DNA of 64,000 bases from Ruminococcus sp. (GTDB lineage Bacteria; Bacillota; Clostridia; Oscillospirales; Ruminococcaceae): the NCBI GenBank assembly GCA_017622925.1, contig JAGAQC010000002.1:1-64000 (forward strand), read 5' to 3'. The notes under the pieces are model-generated. The model saw nothing but the letters and a program-made list of their open reading frames with translations, was not told the DNA's origin and did no database searches. Positions 33,398-42,632 of the stretch are shown here, piece after piece. Within the stretch, counting starts at the first letter, position 1, and each line of letters begins with the position of its first letter. Both the position numbers and the translations under genes were made by a program.

Positions 33398-34477
33398 ATG
33401 CTGGAAAAAAAGCTGAAAAATGCGGCGGACAAGATCACAATGCCTGAGTCGCTAAAGATACGCATACTTCGCGAATGTGAAAATATTTCGGCGGCGGAAA
33501 ATAACGAATACGAAGATAATCAGGTTTTTGTCGTTGAAAAAGCAAAGCCGCGTTATATCCGCCGTATTATTTCGGGAATTGCCGCTTGTGCCGTTCTTGT
33601 GGGAGGGATTGGTCTTGCAGGAAAATCGCTGCGGAATAGCACTGAGCATTTCAGTGAAATTTCCGATGAAGAAGTTTCAATAGATAAAGCTTCCGATACA
33701 AAGCCGATGTCTGACGCCGCAGGCATTCTGAGCTTCAGCGGATTCAGAACATGCCCTCCGTATAATGAGAGCGATGATCTCCTTGATGAAACGAAGTCTG
33801 AAAATATGAAAAATTTTTTCGGAAGTATCAATTGGGAGGAGATCGACGGAACTGAATATGAGGTATTCCAATTGCCAAAGGTTGACTGTATAAGCATTTC
33901 CGCACCCGAGGACGAAAGAGAATGCTCCGTTACCATAAGTATGGACGGCAGCAATATTGCTCAATATACCGAAGTTTCTGCTGAAACGGACATATTAACG
34001 TCAAAATATTACAGAATAGACGAGGACGAAATACGCAGCGGCATAACTACGTATATTTTGGACTATTACAATATGTATCCTCCGTTCGGTTCAATTTTCA
34101 AGAAAACAGAAACGTTGTACTGTGAAAGCGAAATGTACAGCGGCTGGCTTGATTTCGAGGATATAACGACGTTAAGCAAGATGTTCCTCGGCTGGGATTG
34201 GTCGAATGAGGAAATTGTGGAAGATTTTTTGTATGTGGAAATTGGTCAGCAGGCATTTGCCGAATTTCGTTCGGGCAGCGATACTCAGGCAGAAGTTTAT
34301 GTTGTATATCCCGACGGAACTGTTGAATGGCAGAAAACGATACTCAGCGATACAGGCGGCTGTGAACGCAAGGTGATTCATCGTTATCACAATGTCAGCC
34401 AAGAGGACGTTCCCGTGAGCAGTCTGTGCATACTGACAGATAAAATAATTTCAGAAAAAATTCTCAATAAAAAATGA
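33398..34477 (+). CDS. Putative anti-sigma factor, membrane protein
   Basis: 359-aa protein with a ~55-residue cytoplasmic segment, one membrane helix (about 56-75, IISGIAACAVLVGGIGLAG) and a ~280-residue outside domain without recognised motifs. The layout (one nt after an ECF sigma factor, short inner segment, single helix) is typical of anti-sigma factors, but no known anti-sigma domain is clear. The AAGGAG site lies upstream of the ATG. Confidence 0.7.
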   Translation: MLEKKLKNAADKITMPESLKIRILRECENISAAENNEYEDNQVFVVEKAKPRYIRRIISGIAACAVLVGGIGLAGKSLRNSTEHFSEISDEEVSIDKASDTKPMSDAAGILSFSGFRTCPPYNESDDLLDETKSENMKNFFGSINWEEIDGTEYEVFQLPKVDCISISAPEDERECSVTISMDGSNIAQYTEVSAETDILTSKYYRIDEDEIRSGITTYILDYYNMYPPFGSIFKKTETLYCESEMYSGWLDFEDITTLSKMFLGWDWSNEEIVEDFLYVEIGQQAFAEFRSGSDTQAEVYVVYPDGTVEWQKTILSDTGGCERKVIHRYHNVSQEDVPVSSLCILTDKIISEKILNKK

Positions 34478-34481
34478 ACTC

Positions 34482-34510
34482 TTGATTTTGTTGTCCCCTT
34501 ATGGTATAAT
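34482..34510 (+). promoter_or_regulatory. Promoter of TauE-type permease
   Basis: TTGATT (34482-34487) and TATAAT (34505-34510) are 17 nt apart. Confidence 0.75.
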
Positions 34511-34539
34511 TACTGTATTATCCACAAGGGGGTATTTAT

Positions 34540-35316
34540 TTGGAGCTTTTATTAATAATAATCGTTACTTTTTTCGCAGGAATGGGAGCAGGCTTGGGAA
34601 CGGGCTTTGCAGGAATGAGCGCAGCAGCCGTTATAACGCCGATGCTCGTGACATTTTTGGGTATCGAGCCATATACGGCAGTCGGTATCGCTCTTTCTTC
34701 GGACGTACTGGCAAGCGCAGTATCTGCATATACATATGGAAAAAACAAAAACATTGACATCAAAAACGGACTTATAATGATGTTCAGCGTACTTGTATTT
34801 ACAATAGTCGGAAGCTACATATCGAGCCTTGTGCCGTCAACTACAATGGGCGGCTTTTCGGTATTTATGACCTTTCTGCTCGGAATAAAATTTATTTTAA
34901 AACCTGTAATGACCACCAAAGAGGCGATGAAATCAGTCTCAGCGAAAAAACGTATAGTTCAGTCGATAATTAGCGGCGTGGTAATCGGTTTTATATGCGG
35001 ATTTGTCGGAGCAGGCGGCGGAATGATGATGCTCTTGATACTTACTTCCGTTCTCGGTTATGAACTGAAAACCGCTGTCGGTACAAGCGTATTTATAATG
35101 ACCTTTACCGCGCTTACGGGAGCTGTATCGCACTTCGCCATAGGTGAACTTCCCGATCTGCTCATTTGGATATTGTGTATTGTTTTCACCTTGGTATGGG
35201 CAAGAATTGCCGCTGTGTTTGCCAACAAAGCCGCTCCTAAAACGCTCAACCGTGCAACAGGCGTTGTACTCGTTGTACTTGGGGCTGTTATTATGACTTT
35301 TTCCCTTTTAAAATAA
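34540..35316 (+). CDS. TauE/SafE-family permease
   Basis: 258-aa membrane protein with eight predicted helices. It has two related halves, each with a Gly-rich helix start (GAGLGTGFAGMSAAAVITPM and GFICGFVGAGGGMMMLLILT), as in sulfite/organosulfonate exporters of this family. The substrate is not predictable. The start is a TTG with AAGGGGG 7 nt upstream. It has its own promoter and terminator. Confidence 0.9.
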   Translation: MELLLIIIVTFFAGMGAGLGTGFAGMSAAAVITPMLVTFLGIEPYTAVGIALSSDVLASAVSAYTYGKNKNIDIKNGLIMMFSVLVFTIVGSYISSLVPSTTMGGFSVFMTFLLGIKFILKPVMTTKEAMKSVSAKKRIVQSIISGVVIGFICGFVGAGGGMMMLLILTSVLGYELKTAVGTSVFIMTFTALTGAVSHFAIGELPDLLIWILCIVFTLVWARIAAVFANKAAPKTLNRATGVVLVVLGAVIMTFSLLK

Positions 35317-35344
35317 ATATCCGTATCGCCATGCACCGCACGCT

Positions 35345-35382
35345 AAAAAGTCGGCTGATCTGTAACGGTCAGCCGACTTTTT
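35345..35382. terminator. Bidirectional terminator
   Basis: AAAAAGTCGGCTGA (35345-35358) and TCAGCCGACTTTTT (35369-35382) lie between two convergent genes. Confidence 0.92.
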
Positions 35383-35392
35383 ATATTCAGTT

Positions 35393-38300
35393 TCACGATT
35401 TTTTACTTCTGAGCTTTTTTCCGCATACATACAGCAGGGGAACTGCCATTAACGTAATTCCCGTTATTGTGTACGGAGCTGTTCCGCAGCCGCCTGTTGC
35501 AGGAAGTACAAAGCTTGGATAGTTGGAAACCGTTATGGTGTAGACTGGAGGGTCGTCCCCAACCGGATTGTTGAAAAACTTTTTTTCTGGAGTGTCAGGA
35601 TTCAACGTAAATCCGTTTTCATCAAGTCTAATATGCAGCGACTCGCTCGGTTTGCAGTATCCCTCGGGAGACTCGACTTCCTCAAGATAATAATCGCCGT
35701 CTGATAGTCCGAAGAACTTATCGGTTGAAATACCGTCATTGCCGGTAGTCACGGTAAGTGCAATATTTTTATCTTCCGTCCACTTTGCCGCTTGCTGATC
35801 GGCTTCTCTGGAATAGTACAGAATTTTTCCCGTACCGTTCTCCTTCTTATACAATTTAAATTCTGCTCCATTAAGGGTTTTATTTGGGGTAGTGGTATCA
35901 ACTTTCTTGATCTGCAATGCCGGTTTTCTTTCATCGGTAAAGCGGATATAGGTAGAACGTGAAAACAGGTTAGTAATGTCATCGTCCTTTGAATTGGTGT
36001 ATTTCGTACCGCTATTTTTTGTTTGTTCAAAACCGTATTCATAATCCTGCCGTATTTCGTAATGCGCCCAGCCTTGTGTGGTAAATATTCGCCTTAAATT
36101 AGGGTAATCCTTCTCATCTATTTTTGAATTATTTTTATACCAATCTTCATTTGCCACAAAGTTGAACGCCCTATGTTCATGATTTTCTTCCGGCTCATAC
36201 ATGAGATGAGTTGTGTAAGGTTCTTCCCCCTCTTTAATGGTCTCACAAGAGTAGTCTTTTAAAAGATACTTTGCTTTATTTTTATCAAGAGCGTCGGAAA
36301 ATTTTTTGCTTTCATCAGATATTTTCAGCCTTGCATATATCCATGACAGGGTATTGTCTATCTCACCGTGAGATGCGAGTTGGTTCAGAGGGTAAACAAC
36401 ATATCCCGGACCTCGTCCTACAGCGATACCGTCTTTCGCCGTTCCTGCGTTGGCGTATATCGTATCCTCCGTCACAAGAACCATAGCTTCTGCTGTATTC
36501 AGCTTAAAACCGGGTGGAGCTTTGATCTCTCTTATGACATACTTTCCCTCGGGAAGATCGGTAAACTCGGCTGTGCCTGTGTGAATTCCGTCATCATATT
36601 TATGTGTTGTAACAACTTTATTACAATATGGATTGATAGTAACATCTCCAACAGTAATATCGCCGTTTTCCTCATTAATTTTCTCATTACCCGTGAGAAT
36701 GTGAGATGAGCCGTCAGGTGCAAGATACTTTATCTTATCACTATCATTATCCTGCTCGACCTTATAGATAGCGAAAGTTGCGCCATCGATTCGATTATTA
36801 GCTTCGTCAACCTTTTGAACATACACCTTATTTTTCAGGTTGGGAACATTAATATCCGCGCCGTAAACAAGTTCAAAGCCTCTGTAGCTATTGTCATCGT
36901 TTGCGGTACTTTTTACCAGATAGGTATTATCCTTAGTTGCAGCAACAAACTCGCCTTTTTTCTTTTGTTCTTCTGTCTGTTGTGCTTCTGTCCAATAGTA
37001 TGCAACGGTGTACCGCGCTTTTGCTTTTTCGTTATTTCCCAACAAATGGTAATAAGTGGTGATATGTCCGGGAAGCTCATTCAGCGTAAGCTGCATAGTT
37101 CCTGTGGGGGAATGCTCAAAAATTACATTGTCATAATTGTTTTTATAATTTTGCCTTGCAGCTTCTATTGCTTTCTCAATGTCGGTTGGATTTGGGTTGT
37201 CTTTGATTTCTTTAACAGTACGGAAGCCCGATTCGTCTTTACCGTAGACAGGAATCCAGTTTGAGGGTTCATTTATACCTGTTGCTTCATCGTTTTCATT
37301 AACAGGACCTTTATATTTGTAAACTACAGCAAAGAGAGTTCCGTGAACAGTACCATTATTTTCACAATATTCTTTAGGCTCTTTATTACTTTCAAAATGC
37401 AGCGTATCAGTTGCGGTTATCTGCATACTTGAAGCCGCGCGCGAGCCTGATTCCAAGGTGTTTTCGCACATTAATACTTTCTGATTCTGTCCGGCTATCT
37501 TCAAATGCACGTCCCTGTTTACTACACGGTAGCCGTTTGGAATCTCGATCTCACGGAGAATGAAGTTGCTGCCGAACATTTGTTCAAGCTCTGCAATGGA
37601 GTACGGCATATTGTCCTCGTCTACAAAGACCATTTCGCCGTTTTGGTCGGTAGTTCCTGTGTACAGTGCGTTTGCGATAACAGTTTCACCGCTCATTATA
37701 TTTCCGTTGTCGGCGTAACTGATAGTTTGTGTCAGGTCAGCATATTCGCTGCTGCCTTTATCTTTCAACATCTTATACTGCCCGTCAGCCGCATAGACTG
37801 CAAATTTAGCATCTTTGACAGGGTTGCCGTACTGATCTACTTTATGGATAGCTGTCCGAGGAATTGTGGTCAGGTTATATCTCAGCTTCAGGTGTGAGTC
37901 GTAATTTCCTCGTTCCAGATAGAAGAATTTCAGAGTATGAACGGTGTTGTCCTTGTAAATATATTTGCCATCCGCATTTGTCGTCCAGATATCGTCTGTA
38001 ACCCCTGCATTATCATAGCATTCTTTTAAAGTAGTTGTGAGTGGACTTTTAGAATCCTCGCCCGCATCAACGCAAACGCTCACATCTCCTGTGGCAAAGT
38101 TTATACTAACGCTTGACTTATCATGAATACCGCCAACGTCGCCGACAAGAACGCCGTCAATGAAAATCCAAACATCATCATCACCGGAAAATTCAAAAGT
38201 GGTTTGCTTAGAATGATTTATATCCGCATATCCGCCGTCATTCTGAACAAATCTTGTTGTTATCGTAACGCCGAAATAGTGATTCATCTTTGGGTCGGCG

Positions 38301-40057
38301 CGATCAAGGTTCATGACCTCGGGTGTACAGTTAAAGGGGAAAAACTGGTTGTTTTCCAGCGAAGCTTCATAAATGTTGATGTTATTTTTCTCTTTGTCGA
38401 ACTCTGCCGCATTCATTGCGGAATCAAAGGAATAGTAGCCCTCGCTGTCTATGGTAAGCAGTCCGCCTACGTTTTTGTATGCCTGTTTTCCATTATGGGT
38501 TGTATCCGGATTGAACAGGTACGCCAAAGATTCCCCATTATCACCGGAAAGAACGGGATAACGTTCAGTACCAAGCTTATTATTCACAATACCCTGCCGT
38601 GGATTTTTTCCTCCCCCTACCCATTCGTTAAGTGTTCCTCCTGTGTCGCCTTGAGTAAATTTAAAGGGGTGATCCTTGTTGATTCCACCCTCAAGGTTGG
38701 GAGTTCCATTTTGGGGACTATCGGAATCATATTGATTTTCTGTTACCCAGTAATCAAACAGATTTATTACCGTGTTGGGTGAGGAAACTGTATTAATTTT
38801 TTGTGCTGTTTGCTCCGTTACATACTCTAAAATATATACACAAGAGTTGGCATCAAGCCCAGTCCATCCAGCCCAGCCAGTGCAGGAGGCATTATCACCT
38901 ACGTATGTATTTAGATAATAATCGCCCCATTTAATTGTAAGACACTGAGTATATCCATCATAAGTTGATTGTTCTATCGTAAAAGCAGTCGCATTAGTTT
39001 CATCTGTCAAGGTGAGGTTGTTACTTTCGGCTCTCAGGTAATTGTTTTCTTTATCATAAATATAATATTGTTTTTCCGACCCTGCAACCCTTTTAAATTT
39101 CCATATTTCAAATTCTTTATATGCGTCAGGATTATTATGCTCCGGTCTGCTTGTTTTCATTTGTTGGTCGTTTTCTTTCACATTTGTCAGGACATTATTT
39201 CGGCTGTTACCGGCGATGATATAGGGTTTATCTTCCTCAATCTGAGTACTCGAAATCGACTTCAAGCTCGTGCCGTTCCACCAGATAGAGCCGTCCTCGT
39301 TGTGTCCGAAATTATCTGCCGTTTCTGCCGCCAACATGATACTGTTCTCCATAAGTTCCATAGCAGGCGTGGTGTCGGTCGTTGCAGTAGTGGCAGTAGT
39401 ATCCGTCATGGCAGTATCGGTCGAACCTGTACCCGTCATGGAAGTATCGGTTGAACCTGTCGCAGTTGTGGCGGTATCGGTAGATGTTGAAGTCTCCTCT
39501 GCTTTCTGAAAACACTCCTCACTGTGGATATGCTCGGTCACTTCGATATTACCGCAGATAAGCGTTTCGTTTTCGTCATAGCAAGTTTCATTATGCGTGT
39601 GGAGAACCGCTTCTATTTTTCCGCAAGTCAGCATTTCTTGGGTCTGATAGCATTCGTCCACGTGAATATGACCCTCATCTTTGCAGACCAATATCTGCTT
39701 TTCCTCATAGCAGTCGTCGGTATGCTTGTGTTCCTCTATCTCGGGCAGCTCGCAGATAATCTGATCGCTGTCGTTATAGCAAAATTCATTGCTGTGCGTA
39801 TGTACCACGAAATCCGCATATCCGCATATCAGCACGCCGTCTTCATCACGGCATTCGTCCGTATGTTCATGTATGTTCAGTGAGCATTTCGGGACTTGCT
39901 GCGCTTCATCGAGCGTGATCACCGGAATAATGAGAGAGTAAATAGTATAGAAGAAAACAAGTACGATCATCGTAATAAACAGTGTATAATACACTTTTCG
40001 GTATTTGCTTCTTATGGTCTGTTCTTTAAGTGAATACATCTGATTCTCGAATTTCAT
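35393..40057 (-). CDS. Giant LPxTG cell-wall adhesin, SpaA/Cna-B repeats
   Basis: 1554-aa surface protein. A basic N-terminus and a helix (24-46) form a signal or anchor. Residues 62-183 hold six repeats of the pattern H-x-H-x-x-x-C followed by a second Cys (for example HTHNETCYDENETLICG). A Thr/Ala-rich linker follows. Near 590-700 is a fibro-slime/PA14-like domain (FEFSGDDDVWIFIDGVLVGD). Further on are at least three SpaA/Cna-B-type domains (HKVDQYGNPVKDAKFAVYA; QKVDEANNRIDGATFAIYK; KKVDTTTPNKTLNGAEFKL). The C-terminus is LPATG (1518-1522), a helix and a basic tail, a sortase signal. Likely an adhesin or pilin-like stalk; ligand unknown. No sortase gene is in the window. Confidence 0.9.
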   Translation of the reverse strand: MKFENQMYSLKEQTIRSKYRKVYYTLFITMIVLVFFYTIYSLIIPVITLDEAQQVPKCSLNIHEHTDECRDEDGVLICGYADFVVHTHSNEFCYNDSDQIICELPEIEEHKHTDDCYEEKQILVCKDEGHIHVDECYQTQEMLTCGKIEAVLHTHNETCYDENETLICGNIEVTEHIHSEECFQKAEETSTSTDTATTATGSTDTSMTGTGSTDTAMTDTTATTATTDTTPAMELMENSIMLAAETADNFGHNEDGSIWWNGTSLKSISSTQIEEDKPYIIAGNSRNNVLTNVKENDQQMKTSRPEHNNPDAYKEFEIWKFKRVAGSEKQYYIYDKENNYLRAESNNLTLTDETNATAFTIEQSTYDGYTQCLTIKWGDYYLNTYVGDNASCTGWAGWTGLDANSCVYILEYVTEQTAQKINTVSSPNTVINLFDYWVTENQYDSDSPQNGTPNLEGGINKDHPFKFTQGDTGGTLNEWVGGGKNPRQGIVNNKLGTERYPVLSGDNGESLAYLFNPDTTHNGKQAYKNVGGLLTIDSEGYYSFDSAMNAAEFDKEKNNINIYEASLENNQFFPFNCTPEVMNLDRADPKMNHYFGVTITTRFVQNDGGYADINHSKQTTFEFSGDDDVWIFIDGVLVGDVGGIHDKSSVSINFATGDVSVCVDAGEDSKSPLTTTLKECYDNAGVTDDIWTTNADGKYIYKDNTVHTLKFFYLERGNYDSHLKLRYNLTTIPRTAIHKVDQYGNPVKDAKFAVYAADGQYKMLKDKGSSEYADLTQTISYADNGNIMSGETVIANALYTGTTDQNGEMVFVDEDNMPYSIAELEQMFGSNFILREIEIPNGYRVVNRDVHLKIAGQNQKVLMCENTLESGSRAASSMQITATDTLHFESNKEPKEYCENNGTVHGTLFAVVYKYKGPVNENDEATGINEPSNWIPVYGKDESGFRTVKEIKDNPNPTDIEKAIEAARQNYKNNYDNVIFEHSPTGTMQLTLNELPGHITTYYHLLGNNEKAKARYTVAYYWTEAQQTEEQKKKGEFVAATKDNTYLVKSTANDDNSYRGFELVYGADINVPNLKNKVYVQKVDEANNRIDGATFAIYKVEQDNDSDKIKYLAPDGSSHILTGNEKINEENGDITVGDVTINPYCNKVVTTHKYDDGIHTGTAEFTDLPEGKYVIREIKAPPGFKLNTAEAMVLVTEDTIYANAGTAKDGIAVGRGPGYVVYPLNQLASHGEIDNTLSWIYARLKISDESKKFSDALDKNKAKYLLKDYSCETIKEGEEPYTTHLMYEPEENHEHRAFNFVANEDWYKNNSKIDEKDYPNLRRIFTTQGWAHYEIRQDYEYGFEQTKNSGTKYTNSKDDDITNLFSRSTYIRFTDERKPALQIKKVDTTTPNKTLNGAEFKLYKKENGTGKILYYSREADQQAAKWTEDKNIALTVTTGNDGISTDKFFGLSDGDYYLEEVESPEGYCKPSESLHIRLDENGFTLNPDTPEKKFFNNPVGDDPPVYTITVSNYPSFVLPATGGCGTAPYTITGITLMAVPLLYVCGKKLRSKKS

Positions 40058-40077
40058 CCTGTTACACCCTCCTTTTT

Positions 40078-40173
40078 TATAACAGAAACAGCAAACGCAG
40101 CTTATTCGAGCTTCTCCAATACTAACTTGTTTTTTCTTTTTACACCTATGATCTGTTTTTACTTTCTGTTATA
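40078..40173 (-). promoter_or_regulatory. Inverted repeat in adhesin leader
   Basis: TATAACAGAAA (40078-40088) and TTTCTGTTATA (40163-40173) are perfect 11-bp arms around most of the ~155-nt leader. The inner arm ends next to the ribosome site AAGGAGG. The leader may fold and affect translation. Confidence 0.5.
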
Positions 40174-40219
40174 TAATCTCTTTAAATTTTTATTATGTTT
40201 ATTATATTCTCCCACTTTA

Positions 40220-40248
40220 AGTATATCTTTTTCAGAGACATTTGTCAA
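40220..40248 (-). promoter_or_regulatory. Adhesin promoter
   Basis: On the minus strand TTGACA (40243-40248) and TATACT (40220-40225) are 17 nt apart. The 260 nt from 40249 to 40508 hold no gene or signal I can name. Confidence 0.85.
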
Positions 40249-40508
40249 CCCCTTTTTTTACGATATTTTACGGTAATTTTCCGACATTTCCGCGATATTC
40301 CCACAAATAAACGATCTGTTTCCGAACTGTAAAAAAAGTGTTAAATACATGTTTCCGCAATGATAATTATGCTCCTAAATCGGATTGGAAAGCTTGGCGG
40401 CAGTATAAATAAAATATATTAGCAAATATGAGCTTTGGAGAAAATCAACAAACCGTATAGTTATAAACAGTTCGATCATACAAATTCAACATTTTTAAAA
40501 GAAAAAGA

Positions 40509-40537
40509 TTGCAATTTTCGCAATATAGTGATATGAT
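40509..40537 (+). promoter_or_regulatory. Promoter of 1-phosphofructokinase
   Basis: TTGCAA (40509-40514) and TATGAT (40532-40537) are 17 nt apart. The transcript would begin at the inverted-repeat element at 40546-40687. Confidence 0.6.
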
Positions 40538-40545
40538 ATAGTAAG

Positions 40546-40687
40546 CCTACTTGGAAAACAGATAAAAGGAACTGAATAAAAATTTTTCATAGCAAGGGGG
40601 AGGAGGAAAGCGTGCTGTCGCACGGTGACGACGACAACGCAGCTATGGGAAATTTTTACCAGTGAACTTGTTTGGTTTTCAAGTAGG
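40546..40687 (+). repeat. Inverted-repeat leader element
   Basis: 142-bp element starting CCTACTTGGAAAACA and ending in the near complement TTTTCAAGTAGG. The arms remain related for about 45 bp (AATAAAAATTTTTCATAG facing CTATGGGAAATTTTTACC). The centre has a further hairpin, GTGCTGTCGCAC. It lies between the promoter and the ribosome site of the 1-phosphofructokinase gene. Its sequence differs from the elements at 9596 and 19572. It may be a MITE or a cis-acting RNA. Confidence 0.65.
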
Positions 40688-40715
40688 GTTACTATAATAT
40701 TAAGGAGGTCTTATA

Positions 40716-41618
40716 ATGATATATACCGTAACTTTTAACCCTGCAATTGATTATGTGGTGCATACAGGAAAAATGGAAGTCGGCAGCGTGAACCGTTCCG
40801 AAAGCGAGGAGATATATTTCGGCGGAAAGGGAATTAATGTTTCATTCGTTCTGAGTGAACTGGGAATACGGTCGATAGCCCTCGGATTTGTTGCAGGCTT
40901 TACAGGCGAAGCGATAGAAAAAGGCGTTGCCGCAAAAGGCGTCGAAACGGATTTTGTTCACCTTGAAAACGGATTTTCAAGAATAAATGTAAAGATAAAG
41001 TCCGACAATGAAACGGAGCTGAACGGTCAAGGACCAAAAATCAGTCAGGCTGCCCTCGATTCCCTTTTTAATAAGCTTGATAAGCTTCGGGACGGCGATA
41101 CGCTCGTTCTTGCAGGAAGCGTCCCCAATACGCTGCCGTCGGATATTTACGAGAAGATACTGGAGTTTCTTTCCGACAGAAAAATCAAAACCGTTGTTGA
41201 CGCCGCCAACGATCTGCTTAAAAATGCGTTGAAATACAGACCGTTTCTTATCAAGCCCAATAATCACGAGCTTGGCGAAATGTTCGGCGTAAAGCTTAAT
41301 TCTCGCTCCGAAATTGCGGAATATGCGGCAAAACTCAAAGAAATGGGCGCAAGGAACGTGCTTGTTTCAATGGCGGAGGACGGCGCGCTGCTGCTTGACG
41401 AAAACGGCAAAACGCACATATGCGGAGTGTGCAAAGGAGCTGTAAAAAATTCTGTAGGCGCAGGCGATTCAATGGTTGCAGGTTTTATTGCAGGCTCTCT
41501 TGCAGGGGACTATGAATACGCTTTAAAGCTCGGAACTGCTGCCGGAGGAGCTACGGCGTTTTCCGACGGACTTGCGCAAAAGGACGACATTTACAGATTG
41601 CTGAAACAGCTTTTGTAA
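40716..41618 (+). CDS. 1-phosphofructokinase (PfkB family)
   Basis: 300-aa sugar kinase. The N-terminus TVTFNPAIDYVV, the motif GGKGINVSFVLSELG and the C-terminal GAGDSMVAGF with catalytic Asp251 identify the PfkB subgroup of 1-phosphofructokinases and tagatose-6-phosphate kinases. The substrate is probably fructose-1-phosphate, but no PTS or fructose regulator gene is nearby, so this is not certain. The AAGGAGG site is 7 nt before the ATG. Transcribed alone behind a long palindromic leader. Confidence 0.88.
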   Translation: MIYTVTFNPAIDYVVHTGKMEVGSVNRSESEEIYFGGKGINVSFVLSELGIRSIALGFVAGFTGEAIEKGVAAKGVETDFVHLENGFSRINVKIKSDNETELNGQGPKISQAALDSLFNKLDKLRDGDTLVLAGSVPNTLPSDIYEKILEFLSDRKIKTVVDAANDLLKNALKYRPFLIKPNNHELGEMFGVKLNSRSEIAEYAAKLKEMGARNVLVSMAEDGALLLDENGKTHICGVCKGAVKNSVGAGDSMVAGFIAGSLAGDYEYALKLGTAAGGATAFSDGLAQKDDIYRLLKQLL

Positions 41619-41642
41619 AAAATTTAAATTCTATATTTTTTC

Positions 41643-41673
41643 AGCAGACTGCTTTCGGGCAGCCTGCTTTTTC
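41643..41673 (+). terminator. Terminator of 1-phosphofructokinase
   Basis: AGCAGACTGC (41643-41652) pairs with GCAGCCTGCT (41659-41668) with one mismatch, followed by TTTTC. Confidence 0.8.
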
Positions 41674-41687
41674 ATTTTTAAGAGAAC

Positions 41688-41756
41688 TTTACAATAAAGT
41701 TTTACATACATTTAACATGAAAATGCTTTCAGAATTTACACAGAACAGAATATAAT
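41688..41756 (+). promoter_or_regulatory. pst promoter with Pho-box-like repeats
   Basis: TTTACA (41688-41693), TTTACA (41701-41706) and TTTAACA (41711-41717) form direct repeats with about one helical turn spacing, like PhoP/PhoB boxes. TATAAT is at 41751-41756. No good -35 box precedes it, as expected for an activator-dependent promoter. The regulator encoded at 45846-46526 is the likely activator. Confidence 0.6.
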
Positions 41757-41828
41757 TAATATGCTGATAAAGCAAATCAATACCGATTCGTCAAATTCTG
41801 AGTCGGTAAAACAGAAAGGAAAACAGAT

Positions 41829-42632
41829 ATGAAAATTTTAAGAGCAGCAATTCCGATGCTTCTTGCAGCAGCTACATTTACAAGCTGCGGAAGCGCAACA
41901 GAAAAGACCGTATCTACAGACGGCTCGACCTCCATGGAAAAAGTCATCGGCTACCTTAGCGAGGCGTACATGGCAGATAACTCCGATGTAAAAGTGACCT
42001 ACAACCCGACAGGCTCAGGCTCGGGCATTCAAGCTGTGCAGGAGGGTCGCTGTGACATTGGTCTTTCGAGCAGAAGCCTTAAAGACGAGGAGAAAGCCGA
42101 CCTTAACGAAACGGTAGTTGCGATAGACGGTATCGCAGTTATTGTAAATCCTGCAAATTCCGTAACGGACGTGACTCTTGACGAGATAGCGCAGATCTAC
42201 AAAGGCGAAATTACAAACTGGAACGAGCTTGGCGGCTCGGACGCGCCTATTGTATGTATCGGCAGAGAAGCTGCGTCAGGTACGAGAGACGGATTTGAAT
42301 CGGTAACAGGGACTGAAGATAGCTGCAAATACGCGCAGGAGCTGACCTCCACAGGCGACGTGGTTCAGACAGTATCTTCAAATCCGAATGCGATCGGATA
42401 CGCTTCGCTTGCTTCTGTAAGCGATTCTGTGACAGCCGTAAGCGTAGAGGGTGTTGCGCCGACAAACGACACTATTCTGAACGGCAACTACAAAGTCCAG
42501 AGGAATTTCGTACTTGTCACGCCGAAAAACAAAGAGCTGTCAGACGAGGCGCAGAAGTTTTATGATTTCTGTATGAGCGGCTCGGCAGACGAATATATCA
42601 TAAAGGCAGGTGCAGTTCCTGTTGAAAAGTAG
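41829..42632 (+). CDS. pstS: Phosphate-binding lipoprotein PstS
   Basis: 267-aa periplasmic-type phosphate-binding protein anchored by a lipid. A lipoprotein signal ends at TFTSC (Cys20). Binding-loop motifs follow: GSTSMEK, the GSGSGIQAV loop, SSRSL, and GREAASGTRDGFE. The order and length match ABC phosphate receptors. First gene of pstSCAB-phoU. The following pstC gene starts before its stop codon. Confidence 0.96.
   Translation: MKILRAAIPMLLAAATFTSCGSATEKTVSTDGSTSMEKVIGYLSEAYMADNSDVKVTYNPTGSGSGIQAVQEGRCDIGLSSRSLKDEEKADLNETVVAIDGIAVIVNPANSVTDVTLDEIAQIYKGEITNWNELGGSDAPIVCIGREAASGTRDGFESVTGTEDSCKYAQELTSTGDVVQTVSSNPNAIGYASLASVSDSVTAVSVEGVAPTNDTILNGNYKVQRNFVLVTPKNKELSDEAQKFYDFCMSGSADEYIIKAGAVPVEK

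Noticed and set aside
40546-40687. Riboswitch
   Set aside because: The fold is a simple long palindrome; no conserved core of a known riboswitch class is visible.
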